A stretch of DNA of 64,000 nt from Gemmatimonas sp. (GCA_011390885.1 JAABRO010000008.1:18397-82396); one strand, 5' to 3'. Positions 23,207-32,294 are shown, numbered from the stretch's first letter. Notes: generated by a model not told the origin, from the sequence alone. Translations and numbers: made by a program.

Positions 23207-25693
23207 TCAGTCGTCCATCGCCGTGCGCGTCTTCTTCACGTGCTTGTCGAGCCACGACACCATCTCGAACAGCGAGTGGCCGATGCTCTCGCGTGCCGAG
23301 TACCCGTGCGACTCGGCAGGCAGCTGCACGTAGCGCACCGTGGCCCCGTTCCCCTTGAGCGCGGCGTACATGCGCTCGCTCTGGATCGGGAAGGTGCCGG
23401 TGTTGTTGTCGGCCATGCCGTGAATGAGCAGGATCGGGTCCTTGATCTTGTTCGCGTTCGTGAACGGCGACATGGTCGTGTAGATCTCCTGCGCCTCCCA
23501 GTACGTGCGCTGCTCGGCCTGGAAGCCGAACGGCGTAAGCGTGCGGTTGTACGCGCCGCTGCGTGCCACGCCCGCCTTGAAGAGGCGTGAATGCGCCAGC
23601 AGGTTGGCCGTCATGAACGCGCCGTACGAATGGCCGCCCACTCCGATGCGGTCACGGTCGGCCACGCCGCGCGACACGATCGCGTCCACCGCCGCCTCGG
23701 CGCTCGACACGAGCTGTTGCACGTAGGTGTCGTTCGGCTCCGCGTCGCCTTCGCCGATGATCGGCATGGCGGGGCCGTCGAGCACGCCGTAGCCCTGCGT
23801 GAGCAGGAACAGGTGGCTCGAGCCACCCGGGCGCACGAAGCGGTCGGGGGAGCCCTGCACCTGCGCGGCCGCAGCCGCCGAACGGAACTCCTGCGGATAC
23901 GCCCAGAGGAAGAACGGCAGCGCGCCGTCGCGCGTCTTGTCGTAGCCCGCCGGCAGGTAGAGCGTGGCCGAGAGCTGCACGCCGTCCTTGCGCGTGTACG
24001 TGATGAGCTCCGACGTCACGCCCGCGAACTGCGGCGCCGGATCGGTGAAGCTGGTGAGCGCGATAGGCGCGATGCGCGCCCGTGTGTTGCGCAGCCAGTA
24101 GTTGGGCGCCTCCGTCTTGGACTCGCGACGCGTGAGCAGCTGGTCGCCACGGTCGTCGAGCAGGTCCATGGGCACTTCGTAGAAGCCGCGCGCCGACTGG
24201 AACAGCCGCTGCGACTTGCCGGTGGCGAGTTCGTAGCGATCGAGGAAGGGACGGTCGCCCTCGTCGGACGCACCCGGTCCCTGCAGGAACGCGTAACGTC
24301 CATCGGTGGTGGTGTGCAGCACGGTCTGGCCACGCGCGTCGGTGTGCGTCATGAAGCTGCCGGGGTCGCCGTAGCGGTCCTCGCTGCTGCGCGCCCAGAG
24401 CAGGCGCGGTGTGCTGCCGGGCTTCGACGGGTCGACGGCCCACGTCTTCACTTCGCGCGTGCGCGCCCAGCGCTCCGTCACGATCGCGAGATTCTCGCGC
24501 GCCCACGTCACGCCCCCCGCGCGCCAGCCGAGTGTGGCCAGCGTGGTGGGCGCGCCGGAGAAGGGCGCAGCCAGCAGCTGCACGCGGTCGCGCATGCCGT
24601 TCACGGCGATCGTGTCACCGCGGAACGCCTCGTGCCACACGAGCGTGGCGTCGGCATCGCTGCGCCAGCGCACGGCGCGTGGTCCTTCCTCGACGGCGTC
24701 GCCGCCCCAGGGCACACGCTCGCGCAGCGGCTGCGTGTGCACGCGCCGCACCTCGCGTCCGTCCATGCCCCACACCGCCACCGTGCTCGGGAAGTAGTTG
24801 AGCGGCACCACGTACGAGAACGGCTGCGCGTACGTGGTCACGAGCAGGAAGCGGCCATCGGGGCTCGCGGCCACGCTGCCATGAATGCCGCGCGCACCGA
24901 TCGGCGACACGGTGCCGTCGAGGCCGATGCGCGCGACCTGGCTCGTGGCGTAGTGCTTGAAGAGTGCTTCGTCGTGCGGCGAGGCGAGCAGGTCTTGATA
25001 CGTGGCCACGCGATCGGCGCTGCCGCCTTCGGTCTCCTGGATGATCGGGCCGTCCGGCGTGGCGGCGAGCGTCGGCGCGGGGCCACGATCGGCGGGGACG
25101 AGGCGGCAGATCAGCGCCGGCTCCGTGCTCAGCCAGCTGCAGGGCGAACCGAGCACCGCGTTGAGTCGCACATCGGCGAGGCGACGCACGGCGCCGGTGG
25201 CGACGTCGGCCACCCACGGCTCGATGCGATCGGCGCCGGCGAGTGTGAAGAAGATGCGATCGCCCTTGGGCGACCAGCTCACGTTGCCGATCGGCGCACC
25301 GCGCCCGTCGCCGGGGAGCGGAATGTCGAGCGTGCGCGCATCGCTCGTGCCGCGACGAACCGGCTGCAGCGCGATGCCACGATATCCGCTGCCGCGCGAT
25401 GGCCCGTTCGAGGCCGGATCGAAGCGCAGGCCGGCGAGTCGCAGTTCGGGCGCCGCCACCTCGGCGATGCTCGGGTAGCCCGCACGGGAGAAGAGCGCCA
25501 TGACCGTGCGGTCGGGGCTCAGCGAGACGATCGGCGTAGGGGGCGCGTCGAGGATGGCCGCGATGGGTGACGGCGGCTGACGGTAGCCGGCCTGCGCGGA
25601 GAGCGGCAGCGCGAACGCGCCGAGCAGGGCGAGGGCGCCGGTTCCGGCGCGGGCGACCGCGGGCGGTCGGCGGAGGCGAAGGCGAGCGGGCAT
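23207..25693 (-). CDS. Secreted S9-family (prolyl oligopeptidase) serine peptidase
   Basis: 828 residues with an N-terminal signal sequence (ALALLGAFALPLSAQA). A beta-propeller of about 540 residues precedes the alpha/beta-hydrolase domain. The catalytic triad can be placed as Ser689 (GGHSYGAF), Asp762 (HGMADNN) and His796 (ESHGYS). The long propeller and the extended QEF and HSYGAF segments resemble the glutamyl-endopeptidase-like S9 subgroup rather than classical prolyl oligopeptidase. It would degrade peptides in the periplasm or outside the cell. It is the first gene of the long minus-strand block, with a 157-bp gap upstream. Confidence 0.9.
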   Translation of the reverse strand: MPARLRLRRPPAVARAGTGALALLGAFALPLSAQAGYRQPPSPIAAILDAPPTPIVSLSPDRTVMALFSRAGYPSIAEVAAPELRLAGLRFDPASNGPSRGSGYRGIALQPVRRGTSDARTLDIPLPGDGRGAPIGNVSWSPKGDRIFFTLAGADRIEPWVADVATGAVRRLADVRLNAVLGSPCSWLSTEPALICRLVPADRGPAPTLAATPDGPIIQETEGGSADRVATYQDLLASPHDEALFKHYATSQVARIGLDGTVSPIGARGIHGSVAASPDGRFLLVTTYAQPFSYVVPLNYFPSTVAVWGMDGREVRRVHTQPLRERVPWGGDAVEEGPRAVRWRSDADATLVWHEAFRGDTIAVNGMRDRVQLLAAPFSGAPTTLATLGWRAGGVTWARENLAIVTERWARTREVKTWAVDPSKPGSTPRLLWARSSEDRYGDPGSFMTHTDARGQTVLHTTTDGRYAFLQGPGASDEGDRPFLDRYELATGKSQRLFQSARGFYEVPMDLLDDRGDQLLTRRESKTEAPNYWLRNTRARIAPIALTSFTDPAPQFAGVTSELITYTRKDGVQLSATLYLPAGYDKTRDGALPFFLWAYPQEFRSAAAAAQVQGSPDRFVRPGGSSHLFLLTQGYGVLDGPAMPIIGEGDAEPNDTYVQQLVSSAEAAVDAIVSRGVADRDRIGVGGHSYGAFMTANLLAHSRLFKAGVARSGAYNRTLTPFGFQAEQRTYWEAQEIYTTMSPFTNANKIKDPILLIHGMADNNTGTFPIQSERMYAALKGNGATVRYVQLPAESHGYSARESIGHSLFEMVSWLDKHVKKTRTAMDD

Positions 25694-25839
25694 GGCGGGC
25701 CGGGGTGAGGGGGACGAGGCGGGGCCGCTGGGCGGGCGCGGCGGGATGTCTTGTCTGAAATAGGGGGCGGAGAGGGCGGGGGCGCCAGCCGCCCCGCATC
25801 ATGCGCCCCCGCAGTCTGGCACGGATCACGCCGAGTGCC

Positions 25840-25845
25840 TACCCT
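25840..25845 (+). promoter_or_regulatory. -10 box before the small ORF and prfC
   Basis: TACCCT lies 5 nt before the ATG at 25851. An AGGA sits directly against the ATG, too close to act as a normal Shine-Dalgarno sequence. The spacing indicates a leaderless transcript that would include prfC. Confidence 0.5.
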
Positions 25846-25850
25846 CAGGA

Positions 25851-26045
25851 ATGACTGCACGGCACGAGAATACCAACGAGTCCCCGTTGCTCCGGTGCGT
25901 CGAGACGCTCGATGCGTGGCAGTCGGTCGTGGCGCTCTCCGAGGAGCGGGCGGTCGCGTGGGAGCGGAGCGTGCGAGCGGAGCGGCGTGCCCGTGACGAG
26001 AGCGCGACCCGCTACCTTTCGACCGAACCCGCCAAGCCTGAATGA
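25851..26045 (+). CDS. Small hypothetical protein coupled to prfC
   Basis: 64 residues, charged and probably helical (EERAVAWERSVRAERRARDE), with no known domain that I recognise. It has a TANNNT box 5 nt upstream, and its TGA overlaps the prfC start (ATGA), so ribosomes finishing this ORF could reinitiate on prfC. That geometry is the main reason to call it a gene. Confidence 0.6.
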   Translation: MTARHENTNESPLLRCVETLDAWQSVVALSEERAVAWERSVRAERRARDESATRYLSTEPAKPE

Positions 26046-27667
26046 CCGCACCGACCGACGCCACCGAAACCGCCGAAGCCCCCCGCGCCCTCCACCCGGA
26101 GATCGCGCGCCGCCGCACGTTCGCGATCATTTCGCACCCGGACGCCGGCAAGACCACGCTCACCGAGAAGCTGCTGCTGTACGGTGGCGCGCTGCATCTG
26201 GCCGGCACCGTGAAGGCGCGCCGCGCCGAGCGGCACGCGACGTCCGACTGGCTGGCGCTCGAGAAGGAGCGCGGCATCTCCGTGACCACGTCGGTCATGC
26301 AGTTCGACTACCACGGCTTCCGCGTGAACCTGCTGGACACGCCGGGCCACGGGGACTTCTCCGAGGACACGTACCGCACGCTCGTGGCCGCCGACTGCGC
26401 GATCATGCTCGTGGACAACCGCAAGGGCGTGGAAGAGCGCACGCGGCAGCTGTATGAAGTGTGCCGTCGCCGTCGTCTGCCGATCTTCGCGTTCGTGAAC
26501 AAGTGCGATCGCGTGGGTCAGGAGCCGCTCGAGCTGCTCGGCCTGCTCGAACAGGAGCTCGGCCTGCCGGTGGTGGCCGCGATGTGGCCGGTGATGGAGA
26601 ACGACACGCTGCAGGCCGTCGTGGACCGCCGCCGCAACATCGTGCACTGGTTCCAGCGCGGCGGCGATCACGGCGCCTCGCGCGTGGCCATCGAGACGTC
26701 GCCGCTGTCGCACGAGGACATCGCGCGCCACACGAGCCAGTCGGTGGCCGACAAGACGTTCGACGAACTCGGCCTGCTCGACGCGGCCGGCCACGAGTGG
26801 AACGAGGAGGCCATCACCACGGGCGCGCTCATTCCGCTCTACTTCGGTTCGGCGCTCACCAACTTCGGCGTGGAGCCGTTTCTCGACGACTTCCTCAAGC
26901 TCGCGCCGGCGCCCACGCCGCGCGCGATCGAGGGGGGCGTGGCGGATCCGGGCGACGAAGCCTTCACCGGCTTCGTCTTCAAGATTCAGGCGAACATGGA
27001 CCCGAAGCACCGCGACCGCATCGCGTTCGTGCGCATCGTCTCGGGGCACTTCGAGGCCGGCCTGCAGGCCACGCTCGGCCGCACAGGCAAGCCGCTGCGC
27101 ATGAACCTGCCGCAGACCTTCCTCGCGCAGGAACGCATGCACGTGGATGACGCATGGGCTGGCGACGTGATCGGCCTGCACGACCGCGGCACGTTGCGCA
27201 TCGGCGACGCGATCTTCACCGGCAAGCCGGTGGCGTTCGCCGACATCCCGCGCTTCCCGCCCGAGCATTTCTCGCGCATCACGATCAAGGACCCGCTGCG
27301 CCGTCCGCACCTCGACACGGGGCTGCGCCAGCTCGCGGAAGAGGGGGCGATCCAGCTGTTCAAGGGCGACCCGCAGGCGAGCGTGCCCGACATCGTGGGT
27401 GCCGTGGGTCAGCTGCAGTTCGACGTGCTGCTACACCGGCTCGAGCACGAATACGGCGTGCCGGCCAAGCTCTCGTCGCTCGGCATGTCGCACGCGCGCT
27501 GGATCGAGGGCGACGCGGCCGCGGTGCAGCGCGCCATCATGATGCGCGACCGCATGCTGCTGTACGACGCGAAGGACCGGCCGGTGCTGCTGTTCACCAA
27601 TGGGTTCGCGGTGCGCTGGGCCGAGCGGGAGAGCGATGGATTGGTGCTGAAGGAGTTTCCGGACTAG
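26042..27667 (+). CDS. prfC: Peptide chain release factor 3
   Basis: 541 residues, the usual RF3 length. The GTPase domain has the P-loop SHPDAGKTT (about 31-39), switch regions ERGISVTTSVMQF, DTPGHGDFSEDTYR, and the NKCD specificity motif. EF-Tu-like domain 2 and the RF3-specific C-terminal domain follow. RF3 uses GTP to remove RF1 or RF2 from the ribosome after peptide release, and also takes part in quality control. Translation is probably coupled to the 64-residue ORF. It is followed by a long palindromic element. Confidence 0.95.
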   Translation: MTAPTDATETAEAPRALHPEIARRRTFAIISHPDAGKTTLTEKLLLYGGALHLAGTVKARRAERHATSDWLALEKERGISVTTSVMQFDYHGFRVNLLDTPGHGDFSEDTYRTLVAADCAIMLVDNRKGVEERTRQLYEVCRRRRLPIFAFVNKCDRVGQEPLELLGLLEQELGLPVVAAMWPVMENDTLQAVVDRRRNIVHWFQRGGDHGASRVAIETSPLSHEDIARHTSQSVADKTFDELGLLDAAGHEWNEEAITTGALIPLYFGSALTNFGVEPFLDDFLKLAPAPTPRAIEGGVADPGDEAFTGFVFKIQANMDPKHRDRIAFVRIVSGHFEAGLQATLGRTGKPLRMNLPQTFLAQERMHVDDAWAGDVIGLHDRGTLRIGDAIFTGKPVAFADIPRFPPEHFSRITIKDPLRRPHLDTGLRQLAEEGAIQLFKGDPQASVPDIVGAVGQLQFDVLLHRLEHEYGVPAKLSSLGMSHARWIEGDAAAVQRAIMMRDRMLLYDAKDRPVLLFTNGFAVRWAERESDGLVLKEFPD

Positions 27668-27734
27668 GCAGCTCGGGCGCGCATCGCGTTGCGCGTCGCG
27701 CCGGACGTTGCACCCAAGCGCGAGCTCGGCCGTC

Positions 27735-27877
27735 GGCCAGACCGGTTACCGGTGACGGTCCACTGTTGCCGATCAACCCGCTGTCCCGTCGCGGGCCGAC
27801 GCATCGGGTGATCCGTCGCGCCGGGCACGGATCGTGTACTCGGCAACAGTGAACCGTTCTCGGTGATCGGTCTGGCC
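27735..27877. repeat. Long palindromic intergenic element (copy A)
   Basis: A 38-nt arm (27735-27772) pairs with 27840-27877 at 32 of 38 positions, enclosing a 67-nt centre. The centre contains gggccgacgcat (27793-27804), shared exactly with copy B, followed by a gtgatccgtcgcg...gcacgg segment that resembles copy D. It starts 67 bp after the prfC stop. There is no ORF that I believe and no T-run. Confidence 0.8.
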
Positions 27878-27915
27878 TTCCGCAGTTTCCCGGCTCACTG
27901 CTGGCGATCATCCGA

Positions 27916-27921
27916 TACAGT
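27916..27921 (+). promoter_or_regulatory. -10 box of the following exported protein
   Basis: TACAGT lies 7 nt before the ATG at 27929, giving a leaderless or near-leaderless transcript. It sits just beyond the outer edge of palindromic copy A. Confidence 0.4.
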
Positions 27922-27928
27922 CCACGCC

Positions 27929-28576
27929 ATGCGAGAAAACGTCCGTACAGTGCTTGTGCGCCTCGTCGCGCTCTGTTCGCTCGTCGCGCTCGTCGCAGCG
28001 ATCGGTGTCGCGCCGCTCTCCGCGCAGCCACCGACCAGCACTACTTGGTCCCTGCAGGATCTCGCGCAACGCCTGATGCCGGCGTTCCCCGATCGCACGT
28101 GCCGCGACGAGCGGGAGCCCGTCATCGAGCAGATGGTGCGCCGCTGCTATCTGCGACGCGGTCCAAGCGGGACCGACACGCTGGAACTGCTCTTCGAGTT
28201 CAACGACTCGCTCACCGGCGTCTACTGGTGGAATCGACGCTTCGACGACGATGTGAGCGCCGCGCGGTTCGTCGACTCGCTCGCCGTCGATCTTGCGGGC
28301 GCCCGATTCGAACGCTGGAAGTGTCCGCCCGACTCTGGGAACGGATTCACGATTCGGACACACATGTGGACCGGTCCAGGCGCGAGTGTGAGGCTTGGTC
28401 TGACCCGGCGTGAGCAGGCGTCGTGGCGGCTCAGCCTGTCGTTCCTCGACGACCCGAGCGGCTCTGCGCGCGAAGCATTCTGCCCCCTGGGAGAGAAGCT
28501 GCCTGAGTCGCCCGGCCGTCGGAGTGGGCTCGTCATGGTGCCGTTCGCGGTGAGCCGAGCAACATCGGGCCAGTGA
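27929..28576 (+). CDS. Exported hypothetical protein
   Basis: 215 residues from the ATG at 27929. A signal peptide is clear (LVRLVALCSLVALVAAIGVAP then LSAQ). The mature part has no family I recognise; it has four cysteines, of which Cys in RTCRDE, RRCYLR, WKCPPD and AFCPLG could form disulfides in the periplasm. It is flanked on both sides by palindromic elements A and B and appears to be a single-gene unit. An upstream in-frame start at 27863 would pass through the repeat arm and is less likely. Confidence 0.7.
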   Translation: MRENVRTVLVRLVALCSLVALVAAIGVAPLSAQPPTSTTWSLQDLAQRLMPAFPDRTCRDEREPVIEQMVRRCYLRRGPSGTDTLELLFEFNDSLTGVYWWNRRFDDDVSAARFVDSLAVDLAGARFERWKCPPDSGNGFTIRTHMWTGPGASVRLGLTRREQASWRLSLSFLDDPSGSAREAFCPLGEKLPESPGRRSGLVMVPFAVSRATSGQ

Positions 28577-28600
28577 CCTTTCACGTACAGTGGCCTTCGG

Positions 28601-28754
28601 GCCGCGGTCAGACCGATCACCGACGACGGTCTACTGTTGCGGAACGACTAGCAGTTCTGGCGTGGGCCGACGCATGGCGTGAGGTGCGGCGAGAGGCACG
28701 GGCCGTGTAGTCGGCCGCGGTAGACCGTACACGGTAGTCGGTCTGGCCTGCGGC
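28601..28754. repeat. Long palindromic intergenic element (copy B)
   Basis: The left arm (28601-28642) is complementary to the right arm (28715-28754) with mismatches; the best block (cagaccga, accg, acggtctac) is retained in both. The centre carries gggccgacgcat at 28664-28675, identical to copy A. It fills the convergent gap between the exported protein and the oxidoreductase gene. Arm sequences differ from copy A at many sites although pairing is kept. Confidence 0.75.
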
Positions 28755-28801
28755 GGCGCCCCGGCTCGTGGCGATCGTCCGCGCAACATAGAAGCGCTTG
28801 T

Positions 28802-29818
28802 TCAACCCGCCGCGATCCGAACCCCCACCTTCCCCGCGACGTCGTTGCTCTCGAGCAGCGCATGCGCGGCCGCGAGCTCCTCGAGCGGATACGCGGCGGC
28901 CATCGGAAGCCGAACGCGCCCGCTGGCCAGCAACGGCACCACCTCCTCCACGAACGCCCGCGTGTACGCCACCCGCTCGTCGAGCCCGCGTGACCGCAGC
29001 ACCGTGCCCGTGATCTGCAGCCGCCGCGTGAGCACACGGCCCAGGTCCACCTCGGCCGTCCGCCCCGCCAGCAGCCCGATCAGCACCAGCCGGCCGCGTG
29101 GTGCCATGGCGCGCACACTCTCCCCCACGTAGGCCCCGCCCACGAGATCCAGCACCACGTCGGCGCCGTGGCCTTCGGTCTCCGCCATCACCGCGTCGGC
29201 GAAGATCGGCCCCCCCTCGGCGTCACGCTCCGGCACGATGCCGGTCACGAGCCCGAGCCCGCGCGCCGCCTCGAGCTTGGCCGTCGAGCGCGCCGTGCCG
29301 ATCGGCACCCCGCCGAGCGCGCGTACGAGCTGCACGGCGGCCAGCCCGACGCCGCTCCCCGCGGCGTGAATGAGCACCCGCTCACCGGGCGCGAAGCGGG
29401 CCTGTCGCAGCGCGTCGTGCGCCGTGATGCACGCCTCGGGGAGCGCGCCGGCGTCGGTCAGCGACAGCGCATCAGGCACGCGGGCGAGCGTCTCCGCGTG
29501 CGTGACCAGGAACTCGGCATGCGCCCCGCCGGGCACGAGCCCGAAGACGCGGTCACCCGGCTGCCAGGCCGCGACGCCCGGCGCGACGGCTTCCACCACC
29601 CCCGCGAACTCGAGCCCGGGAATGTCGGCCGGCACGCCGGGCGGCGCCGGGTAGCGGCCGGCGCGCTGCACGAGGTCGGCGCGGTTGAGGGCGGAGGCGA
29701 CCACGCGCACGAGCACCCCGTGCGGCACGTCGGTCGCCGCTGGTCGTGGTCGGTGCTGGATCTCCAACACCTCCGGTCCGCCGGGGCGGGTGATGACGGC
29801 GGCGCGCATGTCGGGCAT
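28802..29818 (-). CDS. Quinone oxidoreductase-like medium-chain dehydrogenase (PIG3 type)
   Basis: 338 residues from the ATG at 29818 (MPDMRAAV). The GroES-like domain has LNRADLVQRAGRYPAPPG, typical of the PIG3/TP53I3 branch of NADPH:quinone oxidoreductases, and the Rossmann nucleotide site is LIHAAGSGVGLAAVQL (about 141-156). Catalytic zinc ligands are absent, as expected for this branch. It would reduce quinones or alpha,beta-unsaturated carbonyls with NADPH. It is divergent from the TetR/RND locus with a 146-bp shared upstream region, so that regulator might also control it. Confidence 0.88.
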   Translation of the reverse strand: MPDMRAAVITRPGGPEVLEIQHRPRPAATDVPHGVLVRVVASALNRADLVQRAGRYPAPPGVPADIPGLEFAGVVEAVAPGVAAWQPGDRVFGLVPGGAHAEFLVTHAETLARVPDALSLTDAGALPEACITAHDALRQARFAPGERVLIHAAGSGVGLAAVQLVRALGGVPIGTARSTAKLEAARGLGLVTGIVPERDAEGGPIFADAVMAETEGHGADVVLDLVGGAYVGESVRAMAPRGRLVLIGLLAGRTAEVDLGRVLTRRLQITGTVLRSRGLDERVAYTRAFVEEVVPLLASGRVRLPMAAAYPLEELAAAHALLESNDVAGKVGVRIAAG

Positions 29819-29927
29819 TCGGTCGGGCTCTTGGGAAATGGACCATCGGGCTCGGGGCACGAACCCGGGCAAGTTCGCATTGAACAGAGAGCGACGAAAG
29901 CAGACCGGGCTCGACAGTAAGTACCCA

Positions 29928-29957
29928 CTTGCGCGCAAGCGAGTGCTTGCATACTAT
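29928..29957 (+). promoter_or_regulatory. Promoter and operator of the TetR/RND locus
   Basis: A -35 TTGCGC (29929-29934) and -10 TACTAT (29952-29957) are 17 bp apart, and the -10 is 7 nt before the ATG. A perfect 12-bp palindrome cttgcgcgcaag (29928-29939) covers the -35, and a second inverted repeat gcaagc-gagt-gcttgc (29935-29950) fills the spacer. These overlapping half-sites are the likely binding site of the TetR protein. Confidence 0.65.
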
Positions 29958-29964
29958 CCGCGCC

Positions 29965-30642
29965 ATGCTCGACAACCGATCCCGCATCATCGACGCTGCT
30001 GCGCGCGTGTACGCGGCCCACGGATACCGTGGCGCCACCACGCGGCGCATTGCCGAGGAAGCCGGCGTGAACGAGGTCACCCTCTTCCGCCAGTTCGGCT
30101 CCAAGTCCGCCCTGCTCGACGCCATGGTCGAGGAGTGCCTGCTCATGCGCCACGTCGGCCTCCCCGACGTGCCGCAGGACCCGGAGGCCGAGCTCACCCT
30201 GTGGGTCACGGCGCACATGCACGACGTCGCCGGCAAGCGGGACCTGCTCCGGCAGGTCATGCGCGACACCGGGGAGCACCCCGACCATGCGTCCTGCGCC
30301 GGACAAGGACCAGCCGCTGCGGCCGACCAGCTGCGCGACTACGTGGTCCAGCTGCGCCGACACGGCTGGCTCGACACCGACGCGGACACCGAAGCCTCGG
30401 CCCTCGACGTCTCGGCCGCGGTCACCATGCTCATGGCTGCGTTCTTCGTGGACGCCATGGATCGCGTCATGATGCCCACCCTCTTCACCACACCGGCCGC
30501 CGACGCCCCGCGCTGCTACGTCCGGATCTTCCTGCGCGGCCTCGGCCTGCGCGCCGCGCCGACCGGGACATCCGACCCGTCACCAGTTCGCGCGTCCTCC
30601 CGTACGGTGCAGCAGTCCGCACCGAGTTCGTCCATCACGTGA
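29965..30642 (+). CDS. TetR/AcrR-family regulator of the RND efflux operon
   Basis: 225 residues from the ATG at 29965. The helix-turn-helix is evident: IIDAAARVYAAHGYRGATTRRIAEEAG then VNEVTLFRQFGSKSALL (about residues 7-50). The C-terminal domain is alpha-helical and ends in a low-complexity Ser/Thr-rich tail. The tolC-like gene begins 8 bp after its stop, so the regulator and pump are probably one transcript under the palindrome-bearing promoter. It likely represses until a pump substrate binds, by analogy with AcrR. Confidence 0.87.
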   Translation: MLDNRSRIIDAAARVYAAHGYRGATTRRIAEEAGVNEVTLFRQFGSKSALLDAMVEECLLMRHVGLPDVPQDPEAELTLWVTAHMHDVAGKRDLLRQVMRDTGEHPDHASCAGQGPAAAADQLRDYVVQLRRHGWLDTDADTEASALDVSAAVTMLMAAFFVDAMDRVMMPTLFTTPAADAPRCYVRIFLRGLGLRAAPTGTSDPSPVRASSRTVQQSAPSSSIT

Positions 30643-30650
30643 GAGTTCCC

Positions 30651-32294
30651 ATGACCGCCAATCCGCGCGTTGCCCGGCTCGCTGCCGGCCTCGCGCTTCT
30701 CGCGGTGGCCGCCCAGGCGTTGTTCGCGCCGGGCGCGCACGCCCAAAACGCGCCGCCCCCTCGCGCCCTCTCGCTGGAAGAGGCGCTCGCCCTCGCCGGT
30801 GGCAGCAGCGAATCCGTCGGCATTGCCCGCGCCGGCGTCGACCGCTCGCGTGGCCAGCAGCTGCAGGCGCGCAGTGCCCTGCTGCCGCAGGTCAACACGT
30901 CGCTCAACTACCAGCGCCAGCTGCAGAACCAGTTCCAGGCCATCACGCAGCGCTTCGCGCCCGCCGATGGCGGCACCACCCAGCCGGGCGACAGCGCCGC
31001 AGGCGGCGACGGCTTCACCGACAGTCCGATCGCGCGCATCTTCGCGTCGCCGTACACGGTGACCTTCACGGCGCAGGCGTCGCAGCAGCTCTTCGACGGC
31101 GGCCGCGCGCTGGCCGGTACTCGCGCCGCGCGCGCGAGCCGCAACGCGGCCGAACTCGGTGTCACCAGCGCCGAGGCCCAGGTGCAGCTCGATGTCACCT
31201 CCGCCTACTACGACGCCGTGCTCGCCGATCGGCTCGTGGCGATCGCCGAATCGAGCTTCGTGCAGTCGGAGCGCACGCTGCGCCAGGTGCAGCTCACCTT
31301 CGACGTGGGCAACACGTCGGAGTTCGAACTGCTGCGGGCCCGTGTGACGCGCGACAATCAGCGCCCACCGCTGCTGCAGGCGCGCACGCAGCGCACCACG
31401 GCGTACCTGCGCCTGCAGCAGCTGCTCGACCTGCCCCTCGACCAGCCGCTCACGCTCACGAGTCCCATCGTCGAAGCGCCCGTCGCGGAAGCGACCGCGC
31501 AGGCTGCGCCGGTCACGTCGATCGTGGTGAACGCCGACGAGGCCCTTGCCGCCGATCCGCGCGTGCGTCGCGCGGTCGATTCGGTGGTGGCCGCCTCGGA
31601 CACGTCGGTGAACGACCGGCTCGCCGTTCGACAGGTCGAGCAGGGACTCGAGGCCGCGCGCCAGCAGTTCAACGCGGCCAGGGCCGCGCGTTGGCCGTCG
31701 CTGTCCGTGAGCACGCTGTACCAGCGCTTTGCGTACCCCGATGACGGCGTGCCGCGCAGTCTCGCCGACTTCTTCCCCAACTGGAGCGTGTCGGCCGGCT
31801 TGTCGGTGCCGATCTTCACCGGCGGTCGCCTGCGCGGTGACGCGCTCGCCGCGGAGGCCGCGTACGACGAGTCGCGCTTCCGGTTGCAGCAGGCGCGCGA
31901 AGCCGCCGCACTCGAGGCACGCCTCCAGGTGGAGCAGCTCGAGGCGTCCCAGTCGGCGTGGCTCGCCAGCGTCGGCACCGCCGACGTCGCGCAGCGCGCG
32001 TACGAGATTGCCGAAGTGCGCTTCCGCGAAGGGCTGTCCACGCAGGTCGAACTCTCCGAATCGCGCGTGCAATGGCAGCAGGCGCTCGCCAATCGCGCGC
32101 AGGCCGCCCGCGACCTGCAGGTGGCGCGTGTGCGCCTCGCGCTGCTGCGCGCCCTGCCGATTGCCGGCGCCACGCCCGTCCCCGCCACGAACGCGGCTGC
32201 GCAGGGCGCCGCCTCTCAACGCACGACCCCACGTGCCGGCGCGACCGCCGGCGGAACCACGCAGCCCGGCGCGCCGGGCGGAGGAACTGAGTGA
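30651..32294 (+). CDS. TolC-family outer-membrane efflux protein
   Basis: 547 residues from the ATG at 30651, followed by a signal peptide (hydrophobic LAAGLALLAVAAQALFAP, cleavage near AHAQ). Two OEP repeats are present: ALSLEEALALAGG opening the first, and long coiled-coil helices with RFREGLSTQVELSESRVQWQQA in the second. It forms the trimeric outer-membrane duct of the tripartite pump. Two insertions rich in Gly, Thr and Pro (about 105-130 and the last 40 residues) are longer than in E. coli TolC. Its stop overlaps the start of the adaptor gene. Confidence 0.9.
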   Translation: MTANPRVARLAAGLALLAVAAQALFAPGAHAQNAPPPRALSLEEALALAGGSSESVGIARAGVDRSRGQQLQARSALLPQVNTSLNYQRQLQNQFQAITQRFAPADGGTTQPGDSAAGGDGFTDSPIARIFASPYTVTFTAQASQQLFDGGRALAGTRAARASRNAAELGVTSAEAQVQLDVTSAYYDAVLADRLVAIAESSFVQSERTLRQVQLTFDVGNTSEFELLRARVTRDNQRPPLLQARTQRTTAYLRLQQLLDLPLDQPLTLTSPIVEAPVAEATAQAAPVTSIVVNADEALAADPRVRRAVDSVVAASDTSVNDRLAVRQVEQGLEAARQQFNAARAARWPSLSVSTLYQRFAYPDDGVPRSLADFFPNWSVSAGLSVPIFTGGRLRGDALAAEAAYDESRFRLQQAREAAALEARLQVEQLEASQSAWLASVGTADVAQRAYEIAEVRFREGLSTQVELSESRVQWQQALANRAQAARDLQVARVRLALLRALPIAGATPVPATNAAAQGAASQRTTPRAGATAGGTTQPGAPGGGTE

